A stretch of DNA of 64,000 nucleotides from Sabethes cyaneus (GCF_943734655.1 NC_071355.1:191467939-191531938); one strand, 5' to 3'; positions 1 to 12,120 are shown, counted from the stretch's first letter. The notes: a model not told the origin generated them from the sequence alone. Program-made: numbers and translations.

Positions 1-374
1 GCCTACGAAATCTCTTTCAACGCTGGCAAGGCCAATATTGCTGTTATTCGCTTCTATGCGAAAACCTTCCCAAAGAAAAAGAAAAACAAAAAAGTCTCTG
101 TTACCAGTTTTGATCGCCGAATCGTTCGGACTTCCACTTCTGTTCTGTGCTTATAAGACAACAACGATCGAGATACGGTGGTAGATTTGCTTAACGCAAA
201 ACTGCTTAAAGCTTAACGCATAACAAGCCCGTTTTTGCACTCATTCAATACGCATTCAACACGCAAAGTGCCGGTTGATAAGGTTAACAAATTTTGTAGG
301 CATTTTCTATCAGTGGAGGTACTGAGGAACAATACAGCGCCGTCAAACAGTGAGGATAACTGAAAAGAAGATCA
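1..374. other. Unassigned DNA at window edge
   Basis: An open frame runs from base 1 to a stop at 151-153. It is lysine-rich in its second third (PKKKKNKK). It has no start inside the window and I do not recognise it; it could be the end of an exon or of a decayed element. No repeat, RNA gene or other element is recognisable in the rest. Confidence 0.3.
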
Positions 375-587
375 TTAATCGAATCGTTGAAACACAAATA
401 GGAGAGTTCCCATGTTGCTGCCTAGCGGAACACTCGAGAAGTTCGTAAGCCGGGAAGAGAAACAGGAGTCGACTTGCACATGTAGAACTCTGCCACCTGA
501 GTTAGAACTGAGCCATTTTGTCAAATTTCGCGCAAGGTCGAGTCGCGAATTTTTCGGTAGCAGTATTTTATAGTCAATGCGATTCAA
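375..587 (-). pseudogene. Non-LTR retrotransposon reverse transcriptase fragment
   Basis: The minus-strand frame contains SSVPLGSNMGTLLFVF, a decayed form of the VPQGS-LGPLLF block (RT motif 4 region) of Jockey-type LINE reverse transcriptases. The preceding residues (about 20 aa, with FSSRLTNFSS) fit the family pattern leading into that block. Only this block is present: there is no catalytic F-ADD box and no endonuclease. It is a 5'- and 3'-truncated relic and cannot encode an enzyme. Related minus-strand fragments occur at 37.4 kb and 41.6 kb. Clade assignment is uncertain. Confidence 0.6.
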
Positions 588-1137
588 CGTTGCTTTTCGG
601 TCAGTACAGATTACATCAATTTATGCTTTTTGTTTCATGTATGATATATATACTATAGTGCGTAAGATCCATATGGTTTGTGCTTACGGATCAAAAAGGC
701 ATAGATCTGTCTAGGTCGACAGAAATATTGAATAATATTCAGGCAATAGTTAATTGATGCTTTATTGTGGTGCGGGCCACCGTGCCTAATACTACCAGTT
801 GAAATTTTGTTAAAATTTCCATTAATTTCACTCAACTCGACGTATTCGAATGATACTTGGAGCTGGAGAAGCTTGTGATGGTGATGACTCTATGCAGATG
901 ATTTGCTACAAACTGCTGGTAGCAGCAGTTATTGGGATGGGAGTTTTATTCTAGCAAAGACCTACGTGCCGTTAAAACCCATAATACGCCTAGTATGACA
1001 TTCTTACCTTCTCAGGTGGCCTTTAGGTACGACGCATGTGAGTAAAAATTGATGAAATTTTAACCAAAATTAGTTAACAGTGTAATATTTACGTCTACGT
1101 TTACGACATCGAAATAAGAGCAGATTCGTCATAAAAT
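588..1137. other. No recognisable gene
   Basis: AT-rich DNA without a convincing open frame, tandem repeat or inverted repeat. It separates the LINE scrap from the mariner relic. Confidence 0.4.
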
Positions 1138-1945
1138 CATATGCACCGCTGTGAAAAATTGGATTGCGCAGCCCAGACAGATCGGGAAACACATGGGAAC
1201 CCATCATCCCCTATAGTGTACTGGATGATTAAGTCATTCAAGGAGACCCACACGATTCAACGACGGTCAGGCAGCGGTCGAAAACCGAAAACACCAGATC
1301 TGCTGAAGGCCAGGAAGGTTTCAGTCTGTTTAACCATCGTCAGCGAAACCCGTCGATTCGCCTTGCGGCGAAGATGGTTTCATCTGGTATGTCCAAAACA
1401 CGATGACCAAAACCTGTGCCTGGAAGTTGTACTGAGAGTGACTGATGAAACTGGGCTGCATCATGATGGACGACGAGACTTACATGGCCGTGCCTGAGGA
1501 CGGAAGGTAAAAGAAGGTGGATAAATTCGTCAGAAAATTCATGATTTAGTAAGCCATTTTTGGGTTCCAGTCATGCATCACAACGGGTAGCATCACCGGA
1601 TAAATCTACCGGGACTAATGCTTCCAGAAGTGCCTGCTGGTCCTCTAGCGTTGTCGTGGAGGCGACACGCTGTAAAGATTGGTGCAAGTACGAGCAGTCA
1701 GTGTTAGACTAGTACAGAGAAAACAATTTTGAATTAAATACCAAAACACGTCATATCGCCGAAGCTTCAGCCAGCTTCGGGTTCTCAGGAGGGCCAGACT
1801 TCATAGAGTATCTAAAGTATTGGAAAACAGTCGATCTCACCATGCCTCAAAGCCTTATGAGTGGTATCAAGCGCAAGTGTGGGCATTTGGTGATGGAGAT
1901 CTCACAGTACAATGAAGAAGAAAGCTAGTCATAATGTTGTAATTT
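1138..1945 (+). pseudogene. ITmD37E-like mariner transposase relic
   Basis: Conceptual translation across several frames gives family blocks in the right order. These are an N-terminal helix-turn-helix linker (RSGSGRKPKTPD, about 1270-1310), the first catalytic-Asp block MMDDETYM (about 1455-1485), KFVRKFMI (about 1525-1550), ITTGSITG (about 1576-1600) and a C-terminal block MPQSLMSGIKRK (about 1842-1880). In ITmD37E transposases the D(D)E residues of a DDE/D catalytic domain cut DNA at the inverted-repeat ends. Here stops, frameshifts and deletions, including loss of the FWPDLASCHY block with the second Asp, make it non-functional. No terminal inverted repeats were found. A more complete relative of this family lies at 12.9-13.84 kb. 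Confidence 0.75.
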
Positions 1946-2079
1946 ATTATTTGAAAGTTTGAAGAAAATCCGATTTAAAATGAAATTTTGACGACCATTT
2001 TTGTGTATCCCACTTTGTTCGTCAACGGTCTTTATACGTCTCGATCTTACTTTGCCTGACGGTAAAAGTGGCACAGTTC

Positions 2080-2365
2080 GTAATCGTTCCGAACCTTACA
2101 TCCAACGCGTGTATTTATAGTTATTTACAACTCGCCGCGGTTGGTTAAGCGAGCTGCAGTAGGAGAATGCAGCAGCTTTCTTCGTCGAGGCTGATCACGA
2201 GTTCGCTTTTCGGATGCCTCGCTCTTCACACTTCGGGGGTCTCTGGGAAACCGAGGTGAAGTCATTCAAATGCTATTTCAGAGAGGTTGCTTTGCTGTCA
2301 ATTCCTGCATATTAGAAGAGTTTTCTGAGCCGATGACTATCGTGTCGAGAGCTCGCAAAACTCCC
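2080..2365 (+). pseudogene. BEL/Pao pol integrase fragment
   Basis: The frame around 2223-2300 reads HFGGLWETEVKSFK, the conserved block after the integrase catalytic Glu in BEL/Pao Pol (family form HFGGLWEAAVKSFK). Upstream and downstream residues fit loosely. BEL/Pao integrase inserts the LTR cDNA into the host genome. Only about 90 codons survive, with stops on both sides, and no LTR is visible. It is on the opposite strand from the BEL relic at 5.0-6.7 kb, so it is probably an independent insertion. Confidence 0.65.
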
Positions 2366-5004
2366 GGCCGCTCACCGAATTTTGTATTAATCATAAATTG
2401 TGAAGAAATAAAGCAATATAACAGTATTTTTTTTTGTTTGGCTTAGCTAAAATACGACTGCTTTGAATCTAATTCCAAAAAAATAAATAAATTTTACTGT
2501 TTAAAGCTGTAATTATTTAGAATCCTCAAAATTAACAGATAGACAATGGAAATTGTATTTGTAAAAGACCTCCACACTAAACCTTTCCAACTTTTTTAAG
2601 CTCCATAACAAAAACTGACTCCTCATTAATTAAATATACCGGAGGACTTACAATAAACACACGAACACATACTGAGAGCAAAAATGTTTCTATGCCCTTT
2701 GCAACCAACAGCATCCATCGCCATTCAACAACTATGCATCGCACACGACACGGTACATACAAAATTCACTCGCATGGCAAACTCGCCACTTCCTGTTCTG
2801 AGCCAATTGTTGAGCAAAATTTCGCTGACTAACGAGATTGTTGGCTGTAAATTTATTATGAGCCCGGAACGATACCGGCTTAACGATGACCCAAATGCAC
2901 TTTAAATCAGTTTCAAAAGCTTATTGATCCCTCCCTTCGCTTCGGCCCGTACGTACTATACGTATATCCCGTTTCAATCGCATCCGGCTGAACGCTGAAA
3001 ACTTGTTCCGATTTACCATTTCCTCACCTGGCACGACGGATAACCGAAGCGGCTTATTCTGAAAGAATTTCTGACATGTGGCACAAGTGTACTCTTCCTC
3101 GCATCCGAACGGACGATTTGGACCGACGATGTGTTGGTCTAAACAGTAAGGCATCATACGGTTATGAGATCATCCTTCGCTGCCTGAATTCAATCGCTCC
3201 GGTGGCTTACTGGCACGGTGATGGTCTGTTGGCTAAAGGATCAAAACACGTAACACGGCTATACGTTGTGCCCTTAAGAAATTGAACTTGTGTTGTGTCT
3301 TTTGCCAGCATCACCGAAGATATAGAGCTCACATATAATAGTACCACACACAAACACAGTTATAACTAAACACATAAGGTTTGGAAGCTTGAAAATGTTC
3401 ATTGAAGAGCTGAATGATACCGGCAAACTAGAATAAAGGCTCGCTACAAAATATGAATACTTAATGAGAGATGTATCCGGCAGACTTTCCGACAGCCGAA
3501 GGCTTTCTCCATTCCACTCGACAGAAGGAAACTGGCCGGGCTAACTGAGAAACGGTGAAAAGGACGCTCGCTGTATTTCATCTTTCACTAATGCTCCGAT
3601 ATTGGGTAACCCCTTTCCCGTCCGTTGGGTCGTCTGTGTGTTGTTGTGCCATTTAAAATTTAAAACATATTCAAATGGAATATGAAAATCATTTTGGGTG
3701 AAGTTTTTCAACTAGTTTGTAGGTTGTTGGAGCCAAAACATAGAACCAAACATCGATATTACCCTCGAACACTTTCGACAAAGAGCAGCACCGTTCGCGT
3801 GAACCCCCGAACATACCGATGAAATGAGACGGAAAATGCTGTTAATAAATCAAAATACTTTTCGTACTGTCCGATACCATTTTCGGGAGTTTAAACTTTT
3901 CGAAAGCCCACACCGGCGCGGCACGCTGCTGTGGCCGAGGCGGCCGGTGCACAGTTTCAAAACCACAATGCAGACACGTGACCCGGCACTCTTATGCACC
4001 AGCGCCACCAAAGGCGTGGAACTTTGGGCACGGAATATTTAAGTTCATTACAAGAAGTTTGCTGCTGCTGACGATGGTAGAATTGTGTGCCTCGTTTGCG
4101 CTCACTGTTTCCGCTTTCCCCCGTGGCCGGCAGGTCGACACGGGCCGGGCGGGACGATTTGTTTGTGTTTTCACACTGAGAAACAGAAACGGAAGGCGAC
4201 GATGACGGGGCGTTGGGGTGCTTCTGGGCTGCCATGGGAGGCAATGGGAAGCAGCTGGCTTTTTGTGTGACTTCTTGGCATTGGGTATGTATATGCTGCC
4301 CGAAGGCACGACGACGACTACGACGGTGCTCGTTCCATTCCGGGTTATGTTGCATCATCTTGCAGCAATTTGCGTCTGGCTAGCGATGCGATGATGGTTG
4401 GTTTAGAGTGAAAATCTTACTTTGTGCACCCATAGGTATAATACGGAAAGGAAAAGTTTGAGCTGTGCTCGCACCAGTCCACCAGTGGGGAAAGAAGTTT
4501 TCGTAATCATTAGACATAAAATTGTACGAGCGAAATTTTTTGACAATTATACTGGAATGGAGTATGAATTTATGGCAATGGGTGTGGCGAACACTGCTTA
4601 ACACAATGCCATGCCACGACGCAAAAGTTCCTGCGTTGCGGCAAAATGTGTCATGTTTGCGATAGATTACGACGCCGAATTGAAAAAGTTTGGGGATTTG
4701 GTTCGGCGTTTTGGTGCTGTTATGTGCTTTGCCTAGCATGAAAGTTTTGTGCGGTGCTTGCGTATTTGTAATTACTATCCACATTTGACGACAAGTTTCA
4801 ACACGCAAAAGGAGAAAGGGTGGATTGTAACAATTCCATCATTTTTGTTGAAAAGCCACAAATTAAAATTTTTTTAGACTTAAGTTTTTTTAACTATAGC
4901 CTCTTAGTCTAAAAGCAGTTTTCCAGTTTGTTTACAATTTCCATTTTGGCCCATTATCAAGCACTTTGACGCTACCACCTGATCAGTTGAGCATAGATAG
5001 AGAG
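2366..5004. other. No supported gene; unassigned 2.6 kb
   Basis: Many short open frames on both strands, none with a recognised domain or codon bias. A minus-strand frame at 2921-3157 (78 aa) contains two Cys pairs (GCEEEYTCATC) and may be a decayed exon, but no second zinc-binding half is evident. The 3.9-4.4 kb part is GC-richer and overlapped by frames on both strands, which suggests composition rather than coding. Confidence 0.4.
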
Positions 5005-6665
5005 TCACGCTGATTCAATACGAGAAACTGTTGCGGCGAACACCCTCCCCCAAGTCGCCTTAACTTCCGGTTCAACGTAACTGGGTCCTTTTATGCCCAG
5101 CACAGCCAATTTCGTAACAGACCTCTTCAAAATGCCTGCCGAAGTCTTCACTTCTACTCGACGCGTTACCCCATCTTTTCTCGACATTGTTTGCGCCCCT
5201 CGTCCACGTAACCATTGGTTCTGGCTAGTCCCGTCCATCATAAGAACGAGATATCTCACCTTTATCGCTTTTACGTCCTGAAACCACTTCGTGCGTATAA
5301 CGAGAGTTGGCAAATACTCTACCACCCAAAGTCGCCAAAATTTATCTAAGGTGTGCTTTCTCACATTCCAGCTATTCTTCAACGCAATACCTTCGTCTGT
5401 TAGTAGTTTCACCGCTTCTAGAACACCATTGAAGAGGAGCAGCAGGAAATGATGGGGTGTTAACGACTCATAGTCGGCCGATTCCAGCGGGATGAATGCC
5501 AATGGCCCTTGAATTGATATATTTTCCGTCTCCACCGACACTGTTGCGAAGGACTAGTCGTCTTCTTTGCGTACTGCCGGAACACATCCAAGCGCTACCT
5601 TTACAGTTCAAACCATTCTCTCCCAACAGCCCCCCTTATGAGGAACAGCAGGAGGATTGAACCGCCACTGATTTTGAGGATCCGTTAAGGTACAGTCCAA
5701 TTCAGAGTGAACTCTGCTAATTTCATCCGGCTCGCCACAACCAAGATTACCCTATTGTCGGAGAAAATTTCCTATGGGGCACTTCGTTGTACTTTTAACC
5801 TCCGAATAGCCCTTTGTAAGCACCGGTAGTCACGCTGGCTACTAGCTCAAGGTAGATGGCCCTGATTGATAGTAGCCTTGGGCTTAAACCGTCTTTAAGA
5901 CATGATCCTTCGTTATCGACAGACTTCGCAGCTGGCTGTTAGGGTACAGGACAATAACGGGGCTAGTGCAACGATCCTACGGACTCTAGCAGCACCGTCC
6001 AACCGAGTTTCGAATATACGACGACTGGCTTGTGAGACAACTGTAAAGGCACACCCATCGTTTAGCTACACATCGACCGACCTTCAACCTTCCACTCCCA
6101 CGCAAGTGAATGGACGCGCACACGGTGCCAGTCGTACCACTGGAAGGGGTCCCATTTTGGGGACAATTAGCATGGCATTGTCTTGTACACACGTCACTAC
6201 ACGCAGCGGTTTTTGGTTAGACGAACCTCCACTCGTAATCGTCGAACGTGGAATCTTCGGCGAACCTCGTTTACTACGCTCATCTTTGGCATGAGCGTAC
6301 TTCCGATGATTGAAGTCCAGCAGCAGTTCCATAATTCGATGGTTTCTCGGCATGACAATAGGAAACTTCGTGTCGCCGGCCAGTACTTGCAGAGCGGCAA
6401 TTCTACCACCAACCCTTAGCACTCCGTATTCGTCAGCAAATGGTGACAGCTTCGCAAGGCTTCTGGACACTCCTATTTGCTTTTAATGTGCTTTACTCCG
6501 TTCCACATTGTTCTTGAATATCGCCACCCCGTCCGGAAACATTTCAGACTGCGCGATCAATCACAGCATTCTTTCCCCTTTCTGGATCTCTGCACTAGAC
6601 AATCCAATCGTATTTGTATATCCGTCGCTCTTCGACGCACGCCGGCTTTCAATAATATTATGATG
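5005..6665 (-). pseudogene. BEL/Pao pol relic, RNase H end through integrase
   Basis: Reading from 6665 down, frames give in order: an RNase H/integrase linker (GERMLWLIAQSEMFPDE), the integrase zinc-binding lead-in (SPFADEYGVLRVGGRIAAL), the integrase core (KVGRCVAKRWVCLYSCLTSQ, about 6090-6030), the post-catalytic block (WRFNPPAVPHKGG), and the C-terminal part (LTPHHFLLL and KTSAGILKRSVTKLAVL, 5541-5005). This is most of an integrase in a BEL/Pao Pol polyprotein. Frameshifts break it at about 6470, 6190 and 5560, and no LTR is seen past 5005. Its 5' side stops at a SINE at 6687; the next BEL sequence, from 6870, is on the other strand. The element is dead. Confidence 0.85.
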
Positions 6666-6686
6666 AACGTACGCTATCGAGTGACC

Positions 6687-6855
6687 GCCCAGTTAGCATC
6701 GAGGTACGATGCTGGTCTAACAAGCTAGACATCGTTTGTTCGAATCTCAGCTAGGCGATGCTTGCTAGATAGAGTCAGTAGGATCATTACACTGGCTCCG
6801 TAATTTATCTGAACTCTAAACAGTCGGCTGCGAAGTCTGTCGATAAAGAAGGGTA
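6687..6855 (+). mobile_element. tRNA-derived SINE
   Basis: An A-box-like sequence TAGCATCGAGG (6694-6704; 10 of 11 to TRGYNNARNNG) is followed 33 bases later by an exact B-box core GTTCGAATC (6738-6746). This is the internal RNA polymerase III promoter layout of tRNA-derived SINEs. A non-tRNA body follows to about 6855. A fragment starting with the same CGCCCAGTTAGC occurs at 37679, showing that it is a dispersed family. It sits exactly between two BEL relics. The 3' end is approximate and no target duplication was identified. Confidence 0.65.
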
Positions 6856-6869
6856 ATGTCTAATGACGG

Positions 6870-7231
6870 TTTAAGCCCATGGCTTTGCTTTGGCTTTTTA
6901 CGCTATCGAGTTTTACGCTTTCGAACCGTGAAAAACTTTCAATCCTCACTACTGATTACCTTACAAGATGACTACATACGAATATCTTCCGTAACTTTCT
7001 GCCGCTTTCATCTGTGTCGTCTTGAGGAAAACAGAAAACGGCCGCCTGAGGAAGAACGTTTTGAGGAACACTTCCATCAAACATATCGTCGTGATGCAGA
7101 AAATTTTCGTGGTTCGTGGTCCAATTACCATTTAGAGAATCAGTAAACCAGTCGGGAAGCTCCAGAATCCTGCTGTTGAAGCGATTTCTATTATTGAATA
7201 AGAGATTAGCACGAGATACAGATCTGAAGGC
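6870..7231 (+). pseudogene. BEL/Pao pol fragment, start of reverse transcriptase
   Basis: Frames give NRKRPPEEERFEEHFHQTYRRDA (in two overlapping parts, about 7030-7100), then GSSRILLLKRFLLLNKRLARDTDLKA (about 7150-7231). This corresponds to the linker between protease and reverse transcriptase of BEL/Pao Pol. It breaks off at 7231, and the same element continues at 12120 with an exact repeat of the last 25 bases, so the two parts are one copy split by the 7232-12119 insertion. Stops between the blocks show decay. Confidence 0.75.
7207..7231 (+). repeat. Left copy of 25-bp target-site duplication
   Basis: Twenty-five bases beginning TAGCACGAG and ending CTGAAGGC are identical to 12120-12144. 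Both copies belong to the same point in the BEL Pol frame (ARDTDLKA). Together they bracket the inserted retroelement. Confidence 0.85.
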
Positions 7232-7264
7232 AGTTCGTATTGAGAGGTGAGCGGGTACGGTCGT
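7232..7264 (+). promoter_or_regulatory. Internal Inr plus DPE promoter of the retroelement
   Basis: Initiator-like CAGTTCG has A+1 at 7232. GGTCGT at 7259-7264 occupies exactly +28 to +33 and fits the DPE consensus RGWYVT. The spacing is the strict spacing known for arthropod DPE promoters. The base before the C is G rather than the preferred T. Confidence 0.5.
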
Positions 7265-7756
7265 GTTTGCTTTGCCGTTGTTTCGGTTAAATCTCATACA
7301 TGGCGCCGGTATATTTTTCGACACCAAATACGAGGAAGAGTGAAGTGGAAAATACCCAATAAGTTAATGTCTCAAGTGCAGTTATATACGGTCTCGGTTG
7401 AGTGCAAATATTTATCAAATTAGATTGATACTTATCTCTAATTTCTATTGAACATGAATTAAAAATTTGGATATGTATTGCGTTAATTGAGTTGCGTCAG
7501 TTTTCATTCTCTGCAACTGTGAAGAAAAAGTGCCTGCCGTACACGAATATGCGTGTAGTTAGATGCTGACATTGTGTCGATGATTTATGATACAGTTCAG
7601 TCACGAGTGTGTTAGTGATGGTTTCAATCAGAGCTTGTTTTCTATTGAATCAGCGTAATGTAGCTAGTCATTGGAAATGATCATCTGGGTGTTCGTCGAG
7701 TAGTGGATGTACTGCATGTATCGACGAATTGTTGGTTTCGTTTATATCGATGTATT

Positions 7757-8947
7757 CCCAAGTAACAATTCCAAGTTTTATTACGTTCGTATAGCGGTTT
7801 TCATGACCAATTTCATAAAACCGCTAATAAAACTATGAGCTCCACCAGAACTTTCTGATGACCGCTATAAAACTGCTTTCTTACCAAGTGGCCCACGCCT
7901 CAGAATGTTTTCATAACCGCTATAAGAATCAGGCTATAAACTCAAGTAGTCGTATCAAGCTCTGCTAAAAGCAGCAATAAAACCGATTAAGCTTTCGCTA
8001 CTTGACAGCCATCGCCATAATTTAAAAAAGCTTTTCGCTTTTTGCTCTTCGCTTTATGCTTTTCGCTTTTTGCTTTTCGCTTTACTAGCAAACGCCAGAT
8101 AAGTTCGGTAGCTTTGTCAACTTGAATATCCGTGAGCAGAAAAGTTTTAGTTTTACTGACAGATCATTCTGAACGATTTGGTTTATAGCGACCAGAATAA
8201 AATATCCCATAGAATATTTATTAATTTTAAGCAATTTCGTTGGTTTGCACTATGTGCGCATTTAATTTCATCGTGCATTTTGATATGATAGGTCGATAAA
8301 ATCAGTGCGCCACTGAAATTTTGCAATTTTCGAAAACTGGTTGTTTTAACAAATTGAAAATATTCAGTTAGTCAATCTCAATTTCTAGCAAAATCATTTT
8401 ATTTGCTTCCTCTGACAGGAAAACCGATTGATAATGACCTTCTTTCTGCAAAATACTTTGCTTTGATGACTTGTTGTTTGCGAGCTAAAACAAAATACTA
8501 GAATATGGCAATATGGCTTCGCATAAAAAAATGATTTTGGTGTTGAACTTTGGTATTCTTCATAATAGCAGCAAAAAACTGTTTGGTTAGGGTGTTACCA
8601 TTTTAATAGCTCTATAAAACTAACAGATTTATTGCGGTTAGACAAGTAACCGTGATAAGATCAATTTTGATTGGTGCGCCATTTTGTGTTGCTACGCCAC
8701 ACTTATGGTAAGTTTATAGGAGACGTGGTGCAGCCAACAAGTTTTAACGTGGTAATATAAGCAACCACAATAAATTCGCTTTATTAACAGTTTTATTATG
8801 GTTTTCTAGCTAGCTATAAGTGTGTTTGGACTCGTATCCTCTTGGTATTGCGCAATACCACCATAAATCCAGTGGTAATGATTCATACCGCAATAAAACC
8901 TTTATAAAATTCAAGTAAAACCAAGTGGCTTTGAATTGTTACTTGGG
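7757..8947. mobile_element. 1.19 kb inverted-repeat DNA element (CCCAAGTAAC family)
   Basis: Termini are perfect 15-bp inverted repeats: CCCAAGTAACAATTC at 7757-7771 and its complement ending at 8947. No long open frame exists inside, so it is non-autonomous. A second copy of the same internal sequence, inverted, lies in pieces at 47159-47280, 48883-49115 and 51194-51550. A related terminus is at 16755. A TTTTTGCTTTTCGC-type short tandem tract lies at 8028-8083. No clear target duplication was found. Confidence 0.75.
8028..8083 (+). repeat. Short tandem GCTTTTCGCTTTTT tract
   Basis: About four imperfect units of a 13-14 bp motif, GCTTTTCGCTTTTT, within the inverted-repeat element. Confidence 0.7.
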
Positions 8948-9009
8948 TTGTGTTCAAATATTGTGCAGTAAAAGTGATCTCCCAATGCGCGTAGGCATAG
9001 TGAAAATTT

Positions 9010-10968
9010 TTATTTTTTTACCTTTGTTATACTATAACAAAGGTTTAAAAATTGGTCGAAAAACACGAAATTGATCCGAGGCCCGGAGGGCCAAGTCACA
9101 TATACCAATCGATAGGGTTCGACGATTTGAGCAATGTCTGTGTGTGTGTGTGTGTGTATGTATGTAATGATTTTTTCTATCGCCTGTTTCTCAGAGATGG
9201 CTGAACCGAATTGTTCGCTATTACTTTTGTTTGAAAGGTGTTATTGTCTAGTAGATCACTATTGAGTTGTTTCGTGATACGACGTTTCGTTTAAAAGTTA
9301 TAAGCAAATATGTGAAAAATACGTGACACGAGTTTCTCCGGAACTACATGACCGATTTCAACGATCTTAGTATCAAATGAAAGCCCTTATTAAAGTTAAA
9401 TTGTACAGGAATTTTTAATTGAAAACAAACAAGTAGTTTAAAAGTTATGCTTAAAAAACCTGTTTTGACAAGGTAATAATTATCGCCTGTTTCTCACAGA
9501 TGGCCAAACCGATTTATGAGCTATTAGTCTCATTTGAAAGATAATTTATCCTAATAGATCACTATTGAATGATTTTTTGATTGGACGTTTAATTTGAAAG
9601 TTATGAGCAACCGTATACACCACACCAAAATTAACAATAATTTATAATGATTTTAACCAAGATAATTTACCTAATTTCAATTATTTTAATATCAAACGAG
9701 AGCTTTTGACACTACGAATATATATGCAAAATTTCATAAGAATTGGTTTTACCGGTAAAAAGATATTAACCCTCGAACATTCGCGCCAACTTTTGTAACA
9801 CGGTTACTCGCGCGCACAATGGACCAAACCAAAGAAAACGTGTGCACTAGAGTTTTGACTGGGAAAACTTGGTTTTAGGTTTATCGAACCTTTGAAAGAG
9901 TTTCTTGAAATTGAAAGCTTTATCGTCTGGTGCAATTTAAATTTTGATTAATCCCCTTAAAAGTGAATTAAAAAAATATTTTTCTTCATTGTCAATATAA
10001 CACATTGATGTGTTCTGCAAAGTTATAGAGCATATTATTTCAAGAAATTTTGCTAAAGACAGTAACCTTCTATCTCTGCAGGGAAGATAGGAATATTTTA
10101 TTTATTGTATACGAATTTGTAAAATCAGTTTTTCTATTTTTGCTCTTTTTGTAATTGTTGTATGACTTTTTCATGTACTACAAAATTGTATAAATAGTAA
10201 AAATACACAACTTTGCTGAAAATAGTATACCTGTATGTTTGCTTGTTTAGGAACTGTAGAACTTTGATTATACAGAATACCCTAATTTTGACTCCGAATT
10301 ACTTGACTACCAGCAGACGGATAAATTTTAAACATTTTACATTTGCTGATAGTTTTGCTGCATACATTTCCCAACAATTTAAATTATTAATTGATTAAAT
10401 AATTATGATATTTTGCTCACAATAAGTTTGTTGTAGAATATACGTTAGTTAAACAACGATTTGTAACTTTATAACTATATGGCGTTGAAAAACCTACACG
10501 TGTTGAGTAAAATACAACTGTGTGAATAGCCGAAGGTTAATAAAAATTGATGAAAATTATTCAAGAAAACTCTATTGATGTGATTCAAACAGAATGGCAT
10601 TACAGGAAACTATGCATAGTTAAAAACCTATAAACTAGACCTTTACTAGACAATGTATATGCTAAAGCATAAGATTTCCTCTTACAACTTACTTTTATTT
10701 GCACTTACTCAGATTAATAACAACTTACTTATCCTTACTCAGCAATTTCACGAAAAAAGGATCTATCAAAATTTTAAAGTGTTTCTATTTTGTTCAAATT
10801 TTGTAAACTTATTCAATTTTCAAAAATTTTATGTAAACCAACGCACTACGTAACGATAACCAATAGATAAATTATGTTACGAAGATGTGTCGATTTCTAT
10901 CTCAAATAGTATGTAAGACCGTATAACAAAGGTTCCTTTCACCACTAGGTGGATTAAATCGGGTTTTT
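9010..10968. mobile_element. TG-bearing dispersed repeat, copy 1
   Basis: The copy has a TG tract near its left end (about 9138-9157) and a tail CACCACTAGGTGG followed by ATTAAATCGGG (10940-10968). Both features are shared with 38711-40577. A 13-bp inverted pair, ACCTTTGTTATAC at 9020-9032 and its complement at 10921-10933, suggests subterminal inverted repeats. It has no coding capacity. It sits inside the retroelement at 7232-12119, so it inserted later. Boundaries are approximate. Confidence 0.6.
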
Positions 10969-12100
10969 CTTTTCCTTTCCACATATGGCCGTTTGATATG
11001 AGTGTGTTGAGTGATTGTGTGCGTAGGTCTACTTGCATGCTGGATGACCACTATGAGCGAGAGAAGAAGAGAAAGGAAACCATCTAAAATAGCTGTAAAA
11101 TGGCAGCTTTCGCGGTGGTTTTTAGAGCAGAGCGCCTCCGTCAAAGCCAGAAGCCGCCATTCCGCGCCGACCTGCATTCCACTTTAAAGCATTGAAACGA
11201 AAGAGTGCGGCACCGACAGCTAAGACGGCGCTAAATAGCGGAGTGGTGAGGAAGTATATTTAAGTATTGGTAACTGGCATAGCAAGGCGGGTGAGTGTTG
11301 CCAGTATCGTTGACACGTTCCATACAGGTATTTATTCTAATAATAATATTTAATAACCATATTGGATCAGCGGTACTGGTGAGCAGAATATCCATATCAA
11401 ATTCACCTTCAATCACATGTATTTTTTTTATCTTATTGAAAATTACCAATTACCAAATACATACAAAATATTGATAATATCGGTACAAACGAGAACATAA
11501 TAACATCTGCATACTGCAACAACAAGCCAGACGAAAACCGGCAAGGGATTTCCGGTTTTTTTTTTTGTAAATTAGTGCTAGCTCAAGTGGAGAGGAGAGA
11601 TCTATGGCGAGGACAGGAAGGATGAGAGGACTACAAAACGGGGAATTACTTAACGGGATGTAGGTAAAACTCAAACATGAAGGTATGACATAGAACTTTT
11701 ACCAGAATATTATTATAACCTTACTATATATTATATTATAATTGTTATCATTGTTATGAACAGCATAATTGTGGAAGGCTGGATGATGGAGTGGATTGCC
11801 AACCGGAGTCCTTAAGGTCTGAAACAGTTATGCCAAGTTCTTCTTCTCACAAACAAGCCATCACGTGGGTTAAAGCTGGTGCAGCGAAATTGATTATTAC
11901 ATGGAAGGATCCTAATGTTGGAAGGAAAATCTTAAAACCCCGGAATGCGCACAAGTGTCTCTGCTTGTGGGTCCACCAAACCCCTTTTGGTCCTTCTATA
12001 ACAGCATTAGTGTGAAATTCATTTGATAATCAAATTTGGATCTACTGTAAGTCTACCCACATACACTGGCAAGTCCTTGAAATGATGGTGGATTTCCCTC

Positions 12101-12120
12101 TTACTACTACTACTACTACT
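12101..12120 (+). repeat. TAC trinucleotide tail
   Basis: Six to seven TAC units end exactly at the right target duplication. They are read here as the 3' tail of the non-LTR insertion. Confidence 0.7.

Larger units (their letters stand above)
7232..12119 (+). mobile_element. Non-LTR retroelement inserted in BEL, with nested elements
   Basis: The insert is bracketed by a 25-bp direct duplication and ends in a TAC tract (12101-12119), as expected for target-primed non-LTR insertion. Its first bases form an initiator-like CAGTT with A at 7232 and a downstream-promoter-element match GGTCGT at +28 to +33 (7259-7264), the internal promoter design of Jockey/I-type elements. Removing the nested elements (7757-8947 and about 9010-10968) leaves about 1.7 kb with no recognisable endonuclease or reverse transcriptase. 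It is therefore either a non-autonomous derivative or an internally deleted copy. Its clade is unknown. Confidence 0.7.

Noticed and set aside
2921..3157. Possible zinc-finger exon with two Cys pairs
   Set aside because: Only one CxxC-like half is visible, with no His or Cys partners at finger spacing and no splice evidence.
6687..6760. Functional tRNA gene
   Set aside because: A and B boxes are present but the sequence does not fold into a cloverleaf with a proper acceptor stem, and it continues into a SINE body.
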